DNA of 61,439 nucleotides from Brachyspira sp. SAP_772 (GCF_009755885.1 NZ_VYIX01000003.1:245764-307202); one strand, 5' to 3'; shown: positions 17,359 through 26,551, counted from the stretch's first letter. A program made the numbers and translations. The notes: a model not told the origin generated them from the letters alone.

Positions 17359-18348
17359 TTATATTTTTTTGCATGAGTTTCTAATTACTATATTTGGCTG
17401 AAGTATTATGTTTATATTATTATTTACTCTCTCACTTATAATATTTAATACTGATAATACTGCATTTTTTCCCATTTCATAAGCTTGAGAAGATACCGTA
17501 GTAAGTCCTATCATAGAAGAAAATGGTATATTATCATAACCAATTAAAGATATATCATTAGGTATTGATATTCCATATTCTTCTGTTGCTTTTTTTATTC
17601 CAAAACACATTATATCGCATGCAGAAAATATAGCTGTATAATTAAGTTTAGATTTTATAATACCTTTCATTTGTTCATAGCTTTCATCAAAATTAAAATT
17701 AGCTATTTTTTTATATTTGGAATCATCAAAATCTATATTATTATCATTCAATGCCTTTGTAAAACCAGCAAATCTTTCTTTCTCTGTACTAATATCTTGA
17801 AGTCCTGCCATATATATAATATCTTTATGTCCCAAATCTATCAAATATTTAGTGGCATTATAAGCTCCTATTTCATTATCAGAACCAACATAATTGATAT
17901 TATTAATATCCACTTTTCTATCTAAAAATATAATAGGGACATTTACTTTTGTTAATATTTCATTAAAATATTCACTGTCGCCTGTGGATGCCACTATTAT
18001 ATATCCAGATACTCCAATTTTTGCAATATCTTTAAAATTTAATATATCTTTATTTTCTTTAAACTGTGAAAGTATGATATGATATCCATAAAGATTTGCA
18101 GTATTCTCTATTCCTTCAATTATGTTCGCAAAAAAAGGATTTGTAATATCTGGAATAATTACAGATATAATTTGTTTATTTTTAATATTTTTCTTTAGAT
18201 GATAGCCGTCAGAATTAGCAATTTTATTTATTTTCTTTTTTATCTTTTCATCTACGCTGCTATTTCCATTTAATACTCTAGAAACAGTAGCAATAGAAAC
18301 ATTTGCTTTTTTAGCTATATATGTAAGAGTTATTTTTTTATCATTCAT
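17359..18348 (-). CDS. LacI-family transcriptional regulator
   Basis: A 329-aa repressor-type regulator. The N-terminal helix-turn-helix is LTYIAKKANVSIATVSRVLNG (residues 8-28), with the hinge helix after it, then the periplasmic-binding-protein-like domain (IISVIIPDITNPFFANIIEGIE, DRKVDINNINYVGSDN, FSACDIMCFGIKKA, DISLIGYDN). It is transcribed away from the ABC/DhaK operon and is the obvious candidate regulator of it; inducer unknown. Two palindromes in the shared upstream region are candidate operators. Confidence 0.92.
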   Translation of the reverse strand: MNDKKITLTYIAKKANVSIATVSRVLNGNSSVDEKIKKKINKIANSDGYHLKKNIKNKQIISVIIPDITNPFFANIIEGIENTANLYGYHIILSQFKENKDILNFKDIAKIGVSGYIIVASTGDSEYFNEILTKVNVPIIFLDRKVDINNINYVGSDNEIGAYNATKYLIDLGHKDIIYMAGLQDISTEKERFAGFTKALNDNNIDFDDSKYKKIANFNFDESYEQMKGIIKSKLNYTAIFSACDIMCFGIKKATEEYGISIPNDISLIGYDNIPFSSMIGLTTVSSQAYEMGKNAVLSVLNIISERVNNNINIILQPNIVIRNSCKKI

Positions 18349-18435
18349 AACAAATAAATCATATTATTACAATTTTATATTAAAAAATATAATATATGAA
18401 TTTTAATTTGTCAATATTATTTTCAAAAATAAGTA

Positions 18436-18470
18436 TTTTTCAGAAAATTTTTTGAAAATTTTCTGAAAAA
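18436..18470. promoter_or_regulatory. Perfect 15-bp inverted repeat, candidate operator or hairpin
   Basis: The arms TTTTTCAGAAAATTT and AAATTTTCTGAAAAA are perfectly complementary around a 5-base centre. It is 88 bases upstream of the LacI gene start and far upstream of the ABC operon. It could be an operator for the LacI-type regulator or an RNA hairpin; position favours control of the regulator itself. Confidence 0.5.
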
Positions 18471-18487
18471 AGTTGATTTTTAAGATT

Positions 18488-18502
18488 TAGTTTACTAAAC
18501 TA
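18488..18502. promoter_or_regulatory. Odd-centred palindrome TAGTTTACTAAACTA, candidate LacI-type operator
   Basis: Two perfect 7-base arms around a single C. Size and symmetry fit operators of LacI-family proteins. It lies 140 bases upstream of the divergent regulator gene and about 275 bases upstream of the operon promoter. Confidence 0.45.
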
Positions 18503-18523
18503 TTTGTATAAAAATAATAATAA

Positions 18524-18658
18524 ATAATTTTTATTGATGTTGAAAATATTGTATTAGCAAACAGTTTATTTAAGATTGATAATCTTATAATAGCTGCTAA
18601 ATATTATGATGCTATAATTAAAGCCCAAAGATTTACTTTTATATTAAGTTTTTATTAG
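18524..18658 (+). pseudogene. Possible short gene remnant between regulator and ABC operon
   Basis: The gap 18349-18840 contains the two palindromes, the operon promoter and this stretch. It encodes about 44 codons of normal-looking protein (DVENIVLANSLFKIDNLI..., then AAKYYDAIIKAQ) with no good start codon or ribosome-binding site. A shifted frame just after it continues coding-like (SIIESNFSKSLVLSYGAF, stop near 18731). This may be the tail of a decayed gene. Weak; chance composition is possible. Confidence 0.25.
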
Positions 18659-18776
18659 ATCAATAATTGAATCTAATTTTAGTAAAAGTTTAGTTTTATC
18701 TTATGGAGCTTTTATTTTATATACATCTTAATTACATATACAATATTGAAAATAAATTAAAAAACATTAAATAAAT

Positions 18777-18804
18777 TTGATTTATTAATTATTTTTACTA
18801 TAAT
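18777..18804 (+). promoter_or_regulatory. Promoter of the ABC transporter/DhaKL operon
   Basis: TTGATT, 16 bases, TATAAT, 36 bases before the chosen ATG at 18841. Confidence 0.65.
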
Positions 18805-18840
18805 TTTAGTTACATAAAATACAAAAAAATGGAGCTTTAT

Positions 18841-19854
18841 ATGAAAAAAAGTTTACTCACACTATTTTTACTATCAATGTTTTTATTTTCTTGTAACAGC
18901 GGAGGACAAGAAGGAGCTGCAAAAACAGGTGATTCTTCAAAAAAATACACAATAGCATCTGTTGGAAAAATTGAAGGTATATCTTGGTTTATAAGAATGA
19001 GAGAAGGTGTAGATAAATTTAAAGCAGATACTGGTCATGACGCTTTCATGATAAGCCCTGCTCAAGCTGATGCTGCACAACAAGTACAAATTGTAGAAAA
19101 TTTAATAGCTCAAGGAGTAGATGCTATATGTATAGTTCCATTCTCTCCAGAATCTGTAGAACCTGTTTTGAAAAAAGCAAGAGATAACGGAATAAAAGTA
19201 ATAGTTCACGAAGCTTCTCAGCAACAAAATGCTGACATAATAATAGAAGCATTCTCTAACTATGATTTCGGTCAAAAAATGGCTGAATATCTTGTTAAAA
19301 TAATGGGAGAACAAGGTGAAGTTGCTAATTTTGTTGGTAGCTTAACATCTAAATCTCATAATGAACAACAAGACGGTGTTGAAGCATATTTGAAAAACTA
19401 TCCTAACATTAAATTAGTTTCAAGAAGAAATGAAGATTATGATGACCAAACAAAAGCTTATGAAAAAACAAAAGAGCTTTTAACAACTTATCCTAACTTA
19501 ACTGGTATAATAGGAAGTGCAAGTACAACAGTACCAGGTGCTTCTTTAGCTATAGATGAAAGAAAATTACAAGATAAAGTTACTATAGTTGGAGTTGCTA
19601 CTCCTTTAGATGCTAAACAATATTTAGATAGCGGTGCTGCTGACGTAATAGCTTTATGGGACCCTGCAGTATCTGCTTATGCTATGAACGTTATAGCTGT
19701 TAAATTATTAAACGGAGAAACAATAGAAAATGGTGCTGATTTAGGATTAGAAGGATACAATAGCATAAGACAAGATGAAAATGATCCTAAATTATTCTTC
19801 GGTGAGGCTGGAATATTCTTAGATAAAGATACAGCATCTGGATATAATTTCTAA
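18841..19854 (+). CDS. Sugar-type ABC transporter substrate-binding lipoprotein
   Basis: First gene of the operon (337 aa). A lipoprotein signal peptide ending LFSC is followed by a Gly/Ser/Lys linker and a two-lobe binding protein of the RbsB/LsrB type (Peripla_BP_4): TIASVGKIEGISWFIRMREG, QVQIVENLIAQGVDAICIVPFSPE, GIIGSASTTVPGA and DAKQYLDSGAADVIALWDP. The start at 18841 is chosen because TGGAGCT precedes it; the frame extends to 18829 but that ATG overlaps the site. The ligand is probably a small sugar or sugar-like compound; LsrB- and RhaS-like proteins are the closest pattern by eye. Confidence 0.9.
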   Translation: MKKSLLTLFLLSMFLFSCNSGGQEGAAKTGDSSKKYTIASVGKIEGISWFIRMREGVDKFKADTGHDAFMISPAQADAAQQVQIVENLIAQGVDAICIVPFSPESVEPVLKKARDNGIKVIVHEASQQQNADIIIEAFSNYDFGQKMAEYLVKIMGEQGEVANFVGSLTSKSHNEQQDGVEAYLKNYPNIKLVSRRNEDYDDQTKAYEKTKELLTTYPNLTGIIGSASTTVPGASLAIDERKLQDKVTIVGVATPLDAKQYLDSGAADVIALWDPAVSAYAMNVIAVKLLNGETIENGADLGLEGYNSIRQDENDPKLFFGEAGIFLDKDTASGYNF

Positions 19855-19898
19855 TTTAAATAATATAAGTAGATTTATCATATAAAGGAATTAATATT

Positions 19899-21398
19899 AT
19901 GAAAGATAGCATAGTTTACTTAGATAATGTAGAAAAAAAATTTGCAGGGGTTTATGCCATTAAGGGTGTAACTTTCTCTGTAAAACCTGGGGAAGTTCGT
20001 TGTTTGGCTGGTGAAAACGGATGTGGTAAATCTACTTTAATAAAAATTATTTCTGGATTCTATAAACCAGACGGCGGAAAAGTATATTTAAATGGATATG
20101 AATATTATGATTTGATGCCATTAGAAGCTATAAAAAATGGTATACAAGTTATTTATCAAGATTTTTCTTTGTTTCAAAATCTTACAGTTGCTGAAAATAT
20201 CTCTTATAGCTATATGGTAAGTGAAAAAAGAAAATTCTTTAACTATAAAGAATCTTTGAGAATAGCTGAAAGCGGATTAGATAAAATAAAAGTTAATATA
20301 GATTTAAATGCCACTTTAAGCGATTTAACAGTAGCTGATAAACAATTAGTTGCTATAGCTAGAAGTTTAGTTTCAGAAAACACAAAGCTATTAGTTTTAG
20401 ATGAACCTACAACTGCCCTAACACATAATGAAGTTGAAAGATTATTGGATGTAATTAGAATATTAAAAAAAGACGGCGTATCTATAATATTTGTAAGTCA
20501 TAAACTTATGGAATTAACATCTGTAAGTGATTCTATAACTATATTAAGAAACGGTGAAGTTGTAGCTAATGGAGATATGGCTGATTTTGATGAAAGTAAA
20601 ATTACATATTATATGACTGGAAGAAAATTCTCAGGTGAAAAATATGTTGTAAATAACCTTGAAACTGCTAAAACAATTTTGGAAGTGCAATCAATGTCTT
20701 TAAAAAATAAATACACTGATATATCATTTTCATTAAAAGAGGGAGAAGTATTGGGTATTACTGGACTATTAGGCTCTGGAAGAAGTGAAATTAGTCAATC
20801 CTTATATGGAATGCTTCCTTATGACAGCGGAAAGATTATTTTTCATGGTAAAGAAATATCTATAAGAAATATACTAGATGCAAGAAAACATGGTATATCT
20901 TATGTACCAGAAGATAGGCTTACAGAGGGTTTATTCTTAAGACAGCCTATTATTAGTAATATAATTGTATCAATATATAAAGAATTATCTAATATATTAG
21001 GTGTTATAGATTTCAAAAAAGCTAATGAAGTAAGCTTAAATAAAACAAAAGAACTAAAATTAAATACCACTAATTTAGATATGTTTGTTCAAAATCTTTC
21101 TGGAGGAAACCAGCAAAAAGTTGTTATAGCGAAATGGCTTGTATCTGATACTAAATTAATTATATTGAATGGTCCGACAGTGGGAGTAGATATTGGTGCT
21201 AAATATGAAATACACTTAAAACTTAAAGAAATAGCAAAAAACAATATAGGCGTTATAATAATATCTGATGACGTTTCTGAACTTATAGAAAACTGCAATA
21301 GAATATTAATTATCAATAAGGGCAGATTAGTTAAAGAAGTAAAATCTGAAGATCAAACTGTAGAGAGTTTATCTAATTTAATATTAAGTGATTATTGA
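19899..21398 (+). CDS. Sugar ABC transporter ATP-binding protein, duplicated (RbsA/MglA type)
   Basis: A 499-aa double ABC ATPase that powers the transporter. The first half has Walker A GENGCGKSTLIK (about residues 40-51) and Walker B LLVLDEPTTALTHNE. The second half has the degenerate P-loop GLLGSGRSEIS, the signature LSGGNQQKVVIAKWL and LIILNGPTVGVDIGAKYEI, where the Walker B Asp-Glu is replaced by Asn-Gly. One active and one altered site is usual in this family. It lies between the binding protein and the two permeases. Confidence 0.94.
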   Translation: MKDSIVYLDNVEKKFAGVYAIKGVTFSVKPGEVRCLAGENGCGKSTLIKIISGFYKPDGGKVYLNGYEYYDLMPLEAIKNGIQVIYQDFSLFQNLTVAENISYSYMVSEKRKFFNYKESLRIAESGLDKIKVNIDLNATLSDLTVADKQLVAIARSLVSENTKLLVLDEPTTALTHNEVERLLDVIRILKKDGVSIIFVSHKLMELTSVSDSITILRNGEVVANGDMADFDESKITYYMTGRKFSGEKYVVNNLETAKTILEVQSMSLKNKYTDISFSLKEGEVLGITGLLGSGRSEISQSLYGMLPYDSGKIIFHGKEISIRNILDARKHGISYVPEDRLTEGLFLRQPIISNIIVSIYKELSNILGVIDFKKANEVSLNKTKELKLNTTNLDMFVQNLSGGNQQKVVIAKWLVSDTKLIILNGPTVGVDIGAKYEIHLKLKEIAKNNIGVIIISDDVSELIENCNRILIINKGRLVKEVKSEDQTVESLSNLILSDY

Positions 21399-21415
21399 TT
21401 ATTAGGAAAATAAAT

Positions 21416-22399
21416 ATGATGAAGAAATTATTTAAGCAACAGGAATTTTTTATATTAATTATTTTATTAATTGTTTCCTCTATAATAGCTGTTATAAATC
21501 CCAAATTTTTATCTATAGGAAATATTTACAGCATACTAAAAAGTACAACAGTTTTAGGTATATTATCTATAGGGGTTTTACTTGTAATTATTTTAGGCGG
21601 TATAGATGTATCATTTCCAGCGATAGCTGCTTTTTCAATGTATACATCTTCTTTAATAGTTTTGAATTTTATGCCTCAGGCAAATGTAGTTATAATAATG
21701 ATTATAGCTATAATAATAGGTGCTGCTTGCGGATTTATAAATGGATTTTTCATTTCAAAATATGATTTTCCTGCTATGGTTGTAACATTAGGAACTAGCA
21801 GTGCTTTGTTAGGATTTATGTATACTTTCATAGGAACAAGAATCAATCATAAATTATCACCTTCATTGGTAGAATTTGGAAAAGCTACTATATTTAATTA
21901 TACTCAATCTGATGGTGTTATTGTTGGTTTGCCAGTTGCATACTTAATATATGTAATTATAGCAATATTAGTGGCATTATTTCTAAGAACAACTATGTTT
22001 GGACGCTCTATATATGCAGTTGGAGGAGACCAAATATCAGCTATAAGAATAGGTTTAAAAGTAAAAACTATCAAAATAGCTGTTTATATGTTTGTTGGTG
22101 TATTGGCTGGTATAGCAGGTGTTATACACTCTTCATATTTAAGAATGTCTAACCCTTTTGAATTATATGGAACAGAACTATTAGTTATAGCTTCTACAAT
22201 ATTAGGAGGAGCTACAATAGGAGGAGGAAGAGGAACTGTTATAGGTACTTTTTTGGGAATGCTGCTTATAACTATAATAAGTAACAGCTTAATATTATTA
22301 GGTGTACCAAGTTATTGGCAAAAAGTAGTTATAGGTGTGTTTATATTATTATCTGTATCAATACCACAATTAGTGAAAAAATATACTACTAAGCTTTAA
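21416..22399 (+). CDS. Sugar ABC transporter permease 1 (RbsC type)
   Basis: Inner-membrane permease of about 327 aa with roughly nine to ten helices. The family signatures GGIDVSFPAIAAF and GFINGFFISKYDFPAMVVTLGTSS, and the C-terminal GGATIGGGRGTVIGTFLGM, mark the BPD_transp_2 family. I use the ATG at 21416, preceded by TTAGGAAAATAA; the frame extends to a TTG at 21395 overlapping the ATPase gene. It pairs with the next permease to form a heterodimeric channel. Confidence 0.92.
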   Translation: MMKKLFKQQEFFILIILLIVSSIIAVINPKFLSIGNIYSILKSTTVLGILSIGVLLVIILGGIDVSFPAIAAFSMYTSSLIVLNFMPQANVVIIMIIAIIIGAACGFINGFFISKYDFPAMVVTLGTSSALLGFMYTFIGTRINHKLSPSLVEFGKATIFNYTQSDGVIVGLPVAYLIYVIIAILVALFLRTTMFGRSIYAVGGDQISAIRIGLKVKTIKIAVYMFVGVLAGIAGVIHSSYLRMSNPFELYGTELLVIASTILGGATIGGGRGTVIGTFLGMLLITIISNSLILLGVPSYWQKVVIGVFILLSVSIPQLVKKYTTKL

Positions 22400-22416
22400 A
22401 GAAAGGTCTTACAAAT

Positions 22417-23442
22417 ATGAAACAATTACAAGATTTAATGAAAGATAAAAAAATATTCAGACTATTAATAATAGGTGTTCTAATTATTATAATAATGTCT
22501 ATATTAACTAACGGCAGATTTTTATACATTAAAAATCTATCATCTATGTTATTTTTAATACCAGAATTGGGAATATTATCATTGGGTATTATGATAGCGA
22601 TGATAGTTGGAGGTATAGACTTATCATTAGTTTCTATAGCAAATTTAAGTGCTATATTGGCAACTAAATTTATACTATATATGAATGGAAGTCCTATAGG
22701 AATTGTATTAGGCATATTATTAGGATTATTAATCGGTGCTATATGCGGATTTATAAATGGTTTCTTAATATCAAGAATAAATGTACACCCTATACTTGTT
22801 ACATTAGGTACTTTCCAATTATTTCAAGGTATAGGTGTAGTTATAACAAAAGGATATGCTGTAACTAATTTGCCGCAAGCATTTATACATATAGGTAACG
22901 GTTCAATATTAAATATTCCAATACCTTTTATTGTATTATTAATGGTATGGGCATTTGTAGCATTTCTTCTAAATAAAACTGGCTTCGGGCAAAGTTTATA
23001 CTTAATAGGTACAAACTACAAAGCTTCAAAATTATCAGGATTAAATAGCGATCAAATTTTAAATATTACTTATACAATAGTTGGTATCATTGGTGCTATA
23101 GCTGGTATTATAATGGTTGCTAGAACTAATTCTGCTAAATCTGATTATGGTTTATCATATACTTTACAAAGTATATTGATATGTATGTTGGGAGGAGTTA
23201 ATTGGTCTGGAGGCGTAGGTAAATCTATAGGTATTATAATATCTGTATTTATACTACAATTCTTATCATCAGGTTTTTCTTTGATGAGATACAGTAACTT
23301 CTTTAAAGATTTCACTTCAGGAGCTTTCTTATTGTTCATACTTATTTTCTACCACTACATGGGAATATATGATGAAAACAAAAGTAAGAAGCTATTGAAA
23401 AAAATGAATAATACCGCAACAGATGGAGGAGGTACAAAATGA
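22417..23442 (+). CDS. Sugar ABC transporter permease 2 (RbsC type)
   Basis: Second permease (341 aa), same family: GGIDLSLVSIANLSAI, GFINGFLISRINVHPILVTLGTFQLFQG, and GGVNWSGGVGKSIGIIIS near the C-terminus. It starts 17 bases after the first permease with GAAAGGTC before the ATG, and its end overlaps the cupin gene by 4 bases (ATGA). The two permeases are clearly different sequences, so the pair is not a recent duplication. Confidence 0.92.
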   Translation: MKQLQDLMKDKKIFRLLIIGVLIIIIMSILTNGRFLYIKNLSSMLFLIPELGILSLGIMIAMIVGGIDLSLVSIANLSAILATKFILYMNGSPIGIVLGILLGLLIGAICGFINGFLISRINVHPILVTLGTFQLFQGIGVVITKGYAVTNLPQAFIHIGNGSILNIPIPFIVLLMVWAFVAFLLNKTGFGQSLYLIGTNYKASKLSGLNSDQILNITYTIVGIIGAIAGIIMVARTNSAKSDYGLSYTLQSILICMLGGVNWSGGVGKSIGIIISVFILQFLSSGFSLMRYSNFFKDFTSGAFLLFILIFYHYMGIYDENKSKKLLKKMNNTATDGGGTK

Positions 23443-23915
23443 GTTTTATAGATATCAAAATAGAAGATATTACAAAAGAAAATTCAAAAGAATTTGGTAC
23501 TTTAGTAACTGATAAGTTTTCAGAGCCTTCTTATAAAGATGATAGTTATTCTTATTTCAGCAAATTAGCTGTAAACAATTTTACAGAGGATGTAAGTTTT
23601 TCTATAGTACAATCTTATAAAGAAGCTAATGGTATAGTGCCAACTTTAGAGTATCATGAAAAGACTGTTGAAGTATTGATACCTACTGATGATGTTATAC
23701 TTGTACTTGCTAAAGGAGATAAAGTACCAGATATAAAGACGGCAAAAGCATTGCTTCTTAAAAAGGGAGATGCTTTTATTATTGACCCGTATATATGGCA
23801 TTATGCTCCGCTTACAACTGACAAGGTAGTTAATACTTTTGTTATATTTAATTGTAATACATCTGACTCTGATTTATTTAAATTAGAAATAGAAGATAAA
23901 TTAAGAGCTGTTTAA
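23439..23915 (+). CDS. Cupin-fold protein, ureidoglycolate-lyase-like
   Basis: A 158-aa soluble protein. The second half reads like a cupin or AllA-type barrel: YHEKTVEVLIPTDDVILVLAKGD, then LLLKKGDAFIIDPYIWHYAPLTTD with a conserved His in a Trp-His-Tyr-Ala-Pro context typical of ureidoglycolate-lyase-like proteins. No ureide pathway genes are nearby. Because it sits between the permeases and DhaK, a role in isomerising or binding the transported sugar is more likely; that is inference. Translation is coupled to the permease by ATGA overlap, and AGGAGG precedes the start. Confidence 0.68.
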   Translation: MSFIDIKIEDITKENSKEFGTLVTDKFSEPSYKDDSYSYFSKLAVNNFTEDVSFSIVQSYKEANGIVPTLEYHEKTVEVLIPTDDVILVLAKGDKVPDIKTAKALLLKKGDAFIIDPYIWHYAPLTTDKVVNTFVIFNCNTSDSDLFKLEIEDKLRAV

Positions 23916-23947
23916 TTATTATAAAAAACTGATTTTAGGAGAAAAAA

Positions 23948-24949
23948 ATGAAAAAAATTATAAACAAACCTGAAAATTTTGTTGATGAAACTATTGAAGG
24001 TATTTTATATGCTTATGGCGATAAAGTAAAAATATTAAATGGTGATAATAGAATATTATTAAATAATCAGCCTGTAGCAGATGGAAAAGTAGGAATAGTA
24101 ACAGGCGGCGGAAGCGGACACTTACCTGTATTTTTAGGATATGTTGGTGATGGTATGTTAGACGGATGTGCTATTGGAAATGTATTTGCTTCACCTTCTG
24201 CAAATAAAATGACTGATATGATAAAAGCATGTAATCATGGTGCTGGAGTATTATGTTTATATGGTAACTATGGCGGAGATAATATGAACTTTGATATGGC
24301 ATGTGAAAATGCTGATTTTGAAGATATTAAAACTGCTACAGTGAGAGTAAAAGATGATATAGCTTCTAATGATGATCCAGAGAAAAGAAGAGGCGTTGCT
24401 GGTATGGTATATGCTTTCAAAATAGCAGGTGCAGCTGCTAAAAAAATGATGAGTTTAGAAGAAGTTGTTAGAGTAACTGAAAAAGCTTTAGCAAATATTA
24501 GAACTATGGGTGTTGCTTTATCACCTTGTATTTTACCAGAAGTTGGAAATCCTACTTTCTTTATTAATGATGATGAAATGGAAATAGGTATGGGAATACA
24601 TGGAGAGCCCGGAATAGATGTAAAAAAAATGATGAGTGCTGATGAAATAGCTGAATTAATATTTAAAAAATTTGAAACTGAATTGTCTTTTAATAAAGGT
24701 GATGAAGTATCTGTAATGGTTAATGGATTAGGTGCTACTCCAATGGAAGAACAATTAATAGTATATAGAAAATTGCATCTTCTTTTACAAGAAAGAGGAG
24801 TAACTTCTTTTATGCCTCATATAGGAGAATTTGCTACTTCTATGGAAATGGCTGGACTTTCAATTACTGTATTTAAATTGGATGAAGAATTGAAAGAACT
24901 TTTAAGATATCCAGCAATGACACCTTTTTATACAAATCATAATAAATAA
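23948..24949 (+). CDS. dhaK: Dihydroxyacetone-kinase-family substrate-binding subunit (DhaK)
   Basis: A 333-aa DhaK subunit, which binds the keto-substrate covalently through a histidine. Seen: VTGGGSGHLPVFLGYVGDG (contains the conserved His of the GSGH loop), NYGGDNMNFDMA (conserved Asp), DDPEKRRGVAGMVYAFKIAGAAA, and MGIHGEPGI with the substrate-binding His. No DhaM gene follows, so the phosphoryl donor is either ATP through DhaL or a distant PTS protein. DhaK-family enzymes also act on tetruloses such as erythrulose, and the ABC transporter next to it fits a carbohydrate other than plain dihydroxyacetone. Confidence 0.92.
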   Translation: MKKIINKPENFVDETIEGILYAYGDKVKILNGDNRILLNNQPVADGKVGIVTGGGSGHLPVFLGYVGDGMLDGCAIGNVFASPSANKMTDMIKACNHGAGVLCLYGNYGGDNMNFDMACENADFEDIKTATVRVKDDIASNDDPEKRRGVAGMVYAFKIAGAAAKKMMSLEEVVRVTEKALANIRTMGVALSPCILPEVGNPTFFINDDEMEIGMGIHGEPGIDVKKMMSADEIAELIFKKFETELSFNKGDEVSVMVNGLGATPMEEQLIVYRKLHLLLQERGVTSFMPHIGEFATSMEMAGLSITVFKLDEELKELLRYPAMTPFYTNHNK

Positions 24950-24976
24950 TTTATAATAAAAAATGGAGAAAAATAA

Positions 24977-25600
24977 ATGACTGCTTACGAATTGAAAAAT
25001 GTTTTTTCATCTATTAGCGATATAATAAGTAAAAATAAAGATTATTTAATAGAGTTAGATGCTCAAAATGGCGATGGAGATTTAGGCTTATCAATGTCAA
25101 ATGGATTTAAAGCTGTATCTGATTTTCTTAATACTAATGAAGAGAAAGATATAGGAAAAGTATTTATGAAAATGAGTTCTGTTTTCAATGAAGTATCTCC
25201 GTCATCTTTGGGTACTATACTTTCTTTTTCTATGATTGGTATTGCAAAATCTTTGAAAGGTAAAGAAGAAGCTAATGTAGCTGACTTTTCTAATGCATTA
25301 GAAAATGGAGTTAAGCTTATTATGGAAAAAGCTAATTCTAAATTGGGCGAGAAAACAATTTTAGATTCTCTATATCCAGCAGTAGAAACGTTAAAGAATA
25401 ATCAAAACTTAGAACCTAAAGAATTATTTAAAAAAGCTTTTGAAGCTGCTAGTGCTGGTTCTGAAAGCACAAAAAATATGAAAGCTGTTCATGGCAGAGC
25501 TAGCTATTATGGTGAAAAAAGTATAGGTGTATTAGACGGCGGTTCTGTTGTTGGAAAATTAATTTTTGAGGGAATATATAATTATTATTCTAATAAGTGA
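24977..25600 (+). CDS. dhaL: Dihydroxyacetone-kinase-family nucleotide-binding subunit (DhaL)
   Basis: A 207-aa all-helical DhaL subunit that carries ADP/ATP and phosphorylates the substrate held by DhaK. Mg-binding aspartates are in LDAQNGDGDLGLSMSNGF (about residues 27-44). The nucleotide region has SLGTILSFSMIG, and AGSESTKNM...GRASYYGEKSIGVLDGG. The last motif reads DGG where many members have DPG. Spaced 27 bases after dhaK, with TGGAGAAA before the ATG. Separate DhaK and DhaL without DhaM is the less common arrangement. Confidence 0.9.
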   Translation: MTAYELKNVFSSISDIISKNKDYLIELDAQNGDGDLGLSMSNGFKAVSDFLNTNEEKDIGKVFMKMSSVFNEVSPSSLGTILSFSMIGIAKSLKGKEEANVADFSNALENGVKLIMEKANSKLGEKTILDSLYPAVETLKNNQNLEPKELFKKAFEAASAGSESTKNMKAVHGRASYYGEKSIGVLDGGSVVGKLIFEGIYNYYSNK

Positions 25601-25621
25601 TAATAAAACAGGATATATAAA

Positions 25622-26491
25622 ATGTCTAAAAATATTTTAGTGATAGGAAGTATTAATAAAGATTTAGTTATTAATACTCCTCGTTTTCCTAAAGAAGGCG
25701 AAACTATACTTGGCAATAATTTTTCAACAAGCAATGGCGGTAAAGGTGCTAATCAAGCATGTGCTATAGGTAAATTAGGCGGAAAAGTAGGCATGCTAGG
25801 TGCTATTGGAAATGATAATTTTGGTAAAGATTTATCAAATGCATTATCTTCTAATAATGTTAATATAGATAATTTACTAATAAAGGATAATATTTCTACA
25901 GGCATAGCAGTTATTACAGTTACTGAAGATGGCGCTAATCATATTATAGTAGCACAGGGGGCTAATGCTTTAATTACAAAAGATGATATTAAAGAAGATG
26001 TAATTTCATCATTTGATATAATAGTTATGCAATTAGAAATACCTTTAGAAATAGCAAAATATGCTGCTGCTACTGCTAAAAAACTTGGTAAAACTGTGGT
26101 ATTAAATCCTTCTCCTGCTGTAAAGCTTGATAGAGAATTTTTAAGTTGTGTAGACATATTAATTCCAAATGAAACAGAGATTGATATTATAGGCGGTATA
26201 GATTATGTTCTTGAATGCGGTGTTAAAAATATAATACTTACTTTAGGTGCTGACGGATGTGATTTTATAACAAAAAAAGAAAGAAAACATTTTAATGCAT
26301 ATAAGGTTAATGTTGTAGATACCACTGCTGCGGGAGACAGTTTCTTAGGCGGTGTTGTGAGAATGATAGCTGATGATAAAACTATGGAAGAAGCTATTGA
26401 ATTTGCTACTAAAGTTTCTAATATAACAGTTACTAGAAAAGGAGCAATAGATTCTATACCTACATATAATGAAGTTATTGAAAGCTATTAA
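25622..26491 (+). CDS. Ribokinase-family (PfkB) sugar kinase
   Basis: A 289-aa PfkB-family kinase close to ribokinase. Seen: IGSINKDLVI at the start, SNGGKGANQACAIGKLGG (substrate-binding), VLNPSP, and DTTAAGDSFLGG with the catalytic Asp of the anion-hole motif (the usual DTTGAGD with Ala for Gly, as in many ribokinases). Last gene of the operon, followed by a terminator. It could phosphorylate the imported sugar or an intermediate; ribose itself is possible, but with DhaKL beside it other sugars are as likely. Confidence 0.87.
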   Translation: MSKNILVIGSINKDLVINTPRFPKEGETILGNNFSTSNGGKGANQACAIGKLGGKVGMLGAIGNDNFGKDLSNALSSNNVNIDNLLIKDNISTGIAVITVTEDGANHIIVAQGANALITKDDIKEDVISSFDIIVMQLEIPLEIAKYAAATAKKLGKTVVLNPSPAVKLDREFLSCVDILIPNETEIDIIGGIDYVLECGVKNIILTLGADGCDFITKKERKHFNAYKVNVVDTTAAGDSFLGGVVRMIADDKTMEEAIEFATKVSNITVTRKGAIDSIPTYNEVIESY

Positions 26492-26517
26492 TAATAAATA
26501 ATTAATATTCTATATTT

Positions 26518-26551
26518 AAAGAGTGTCTTTTTTAAAAAGCACTCTTTTTTA
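26518..26551 (+). terminator. Terminator of the ABC/DhaKL operon
   Basis: Stem AAAGAGTG / CACTCTTT separated by a T/A-rich loop and followed by a T-run, 27 bases after the last stop codon. Confidence 0.85.
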
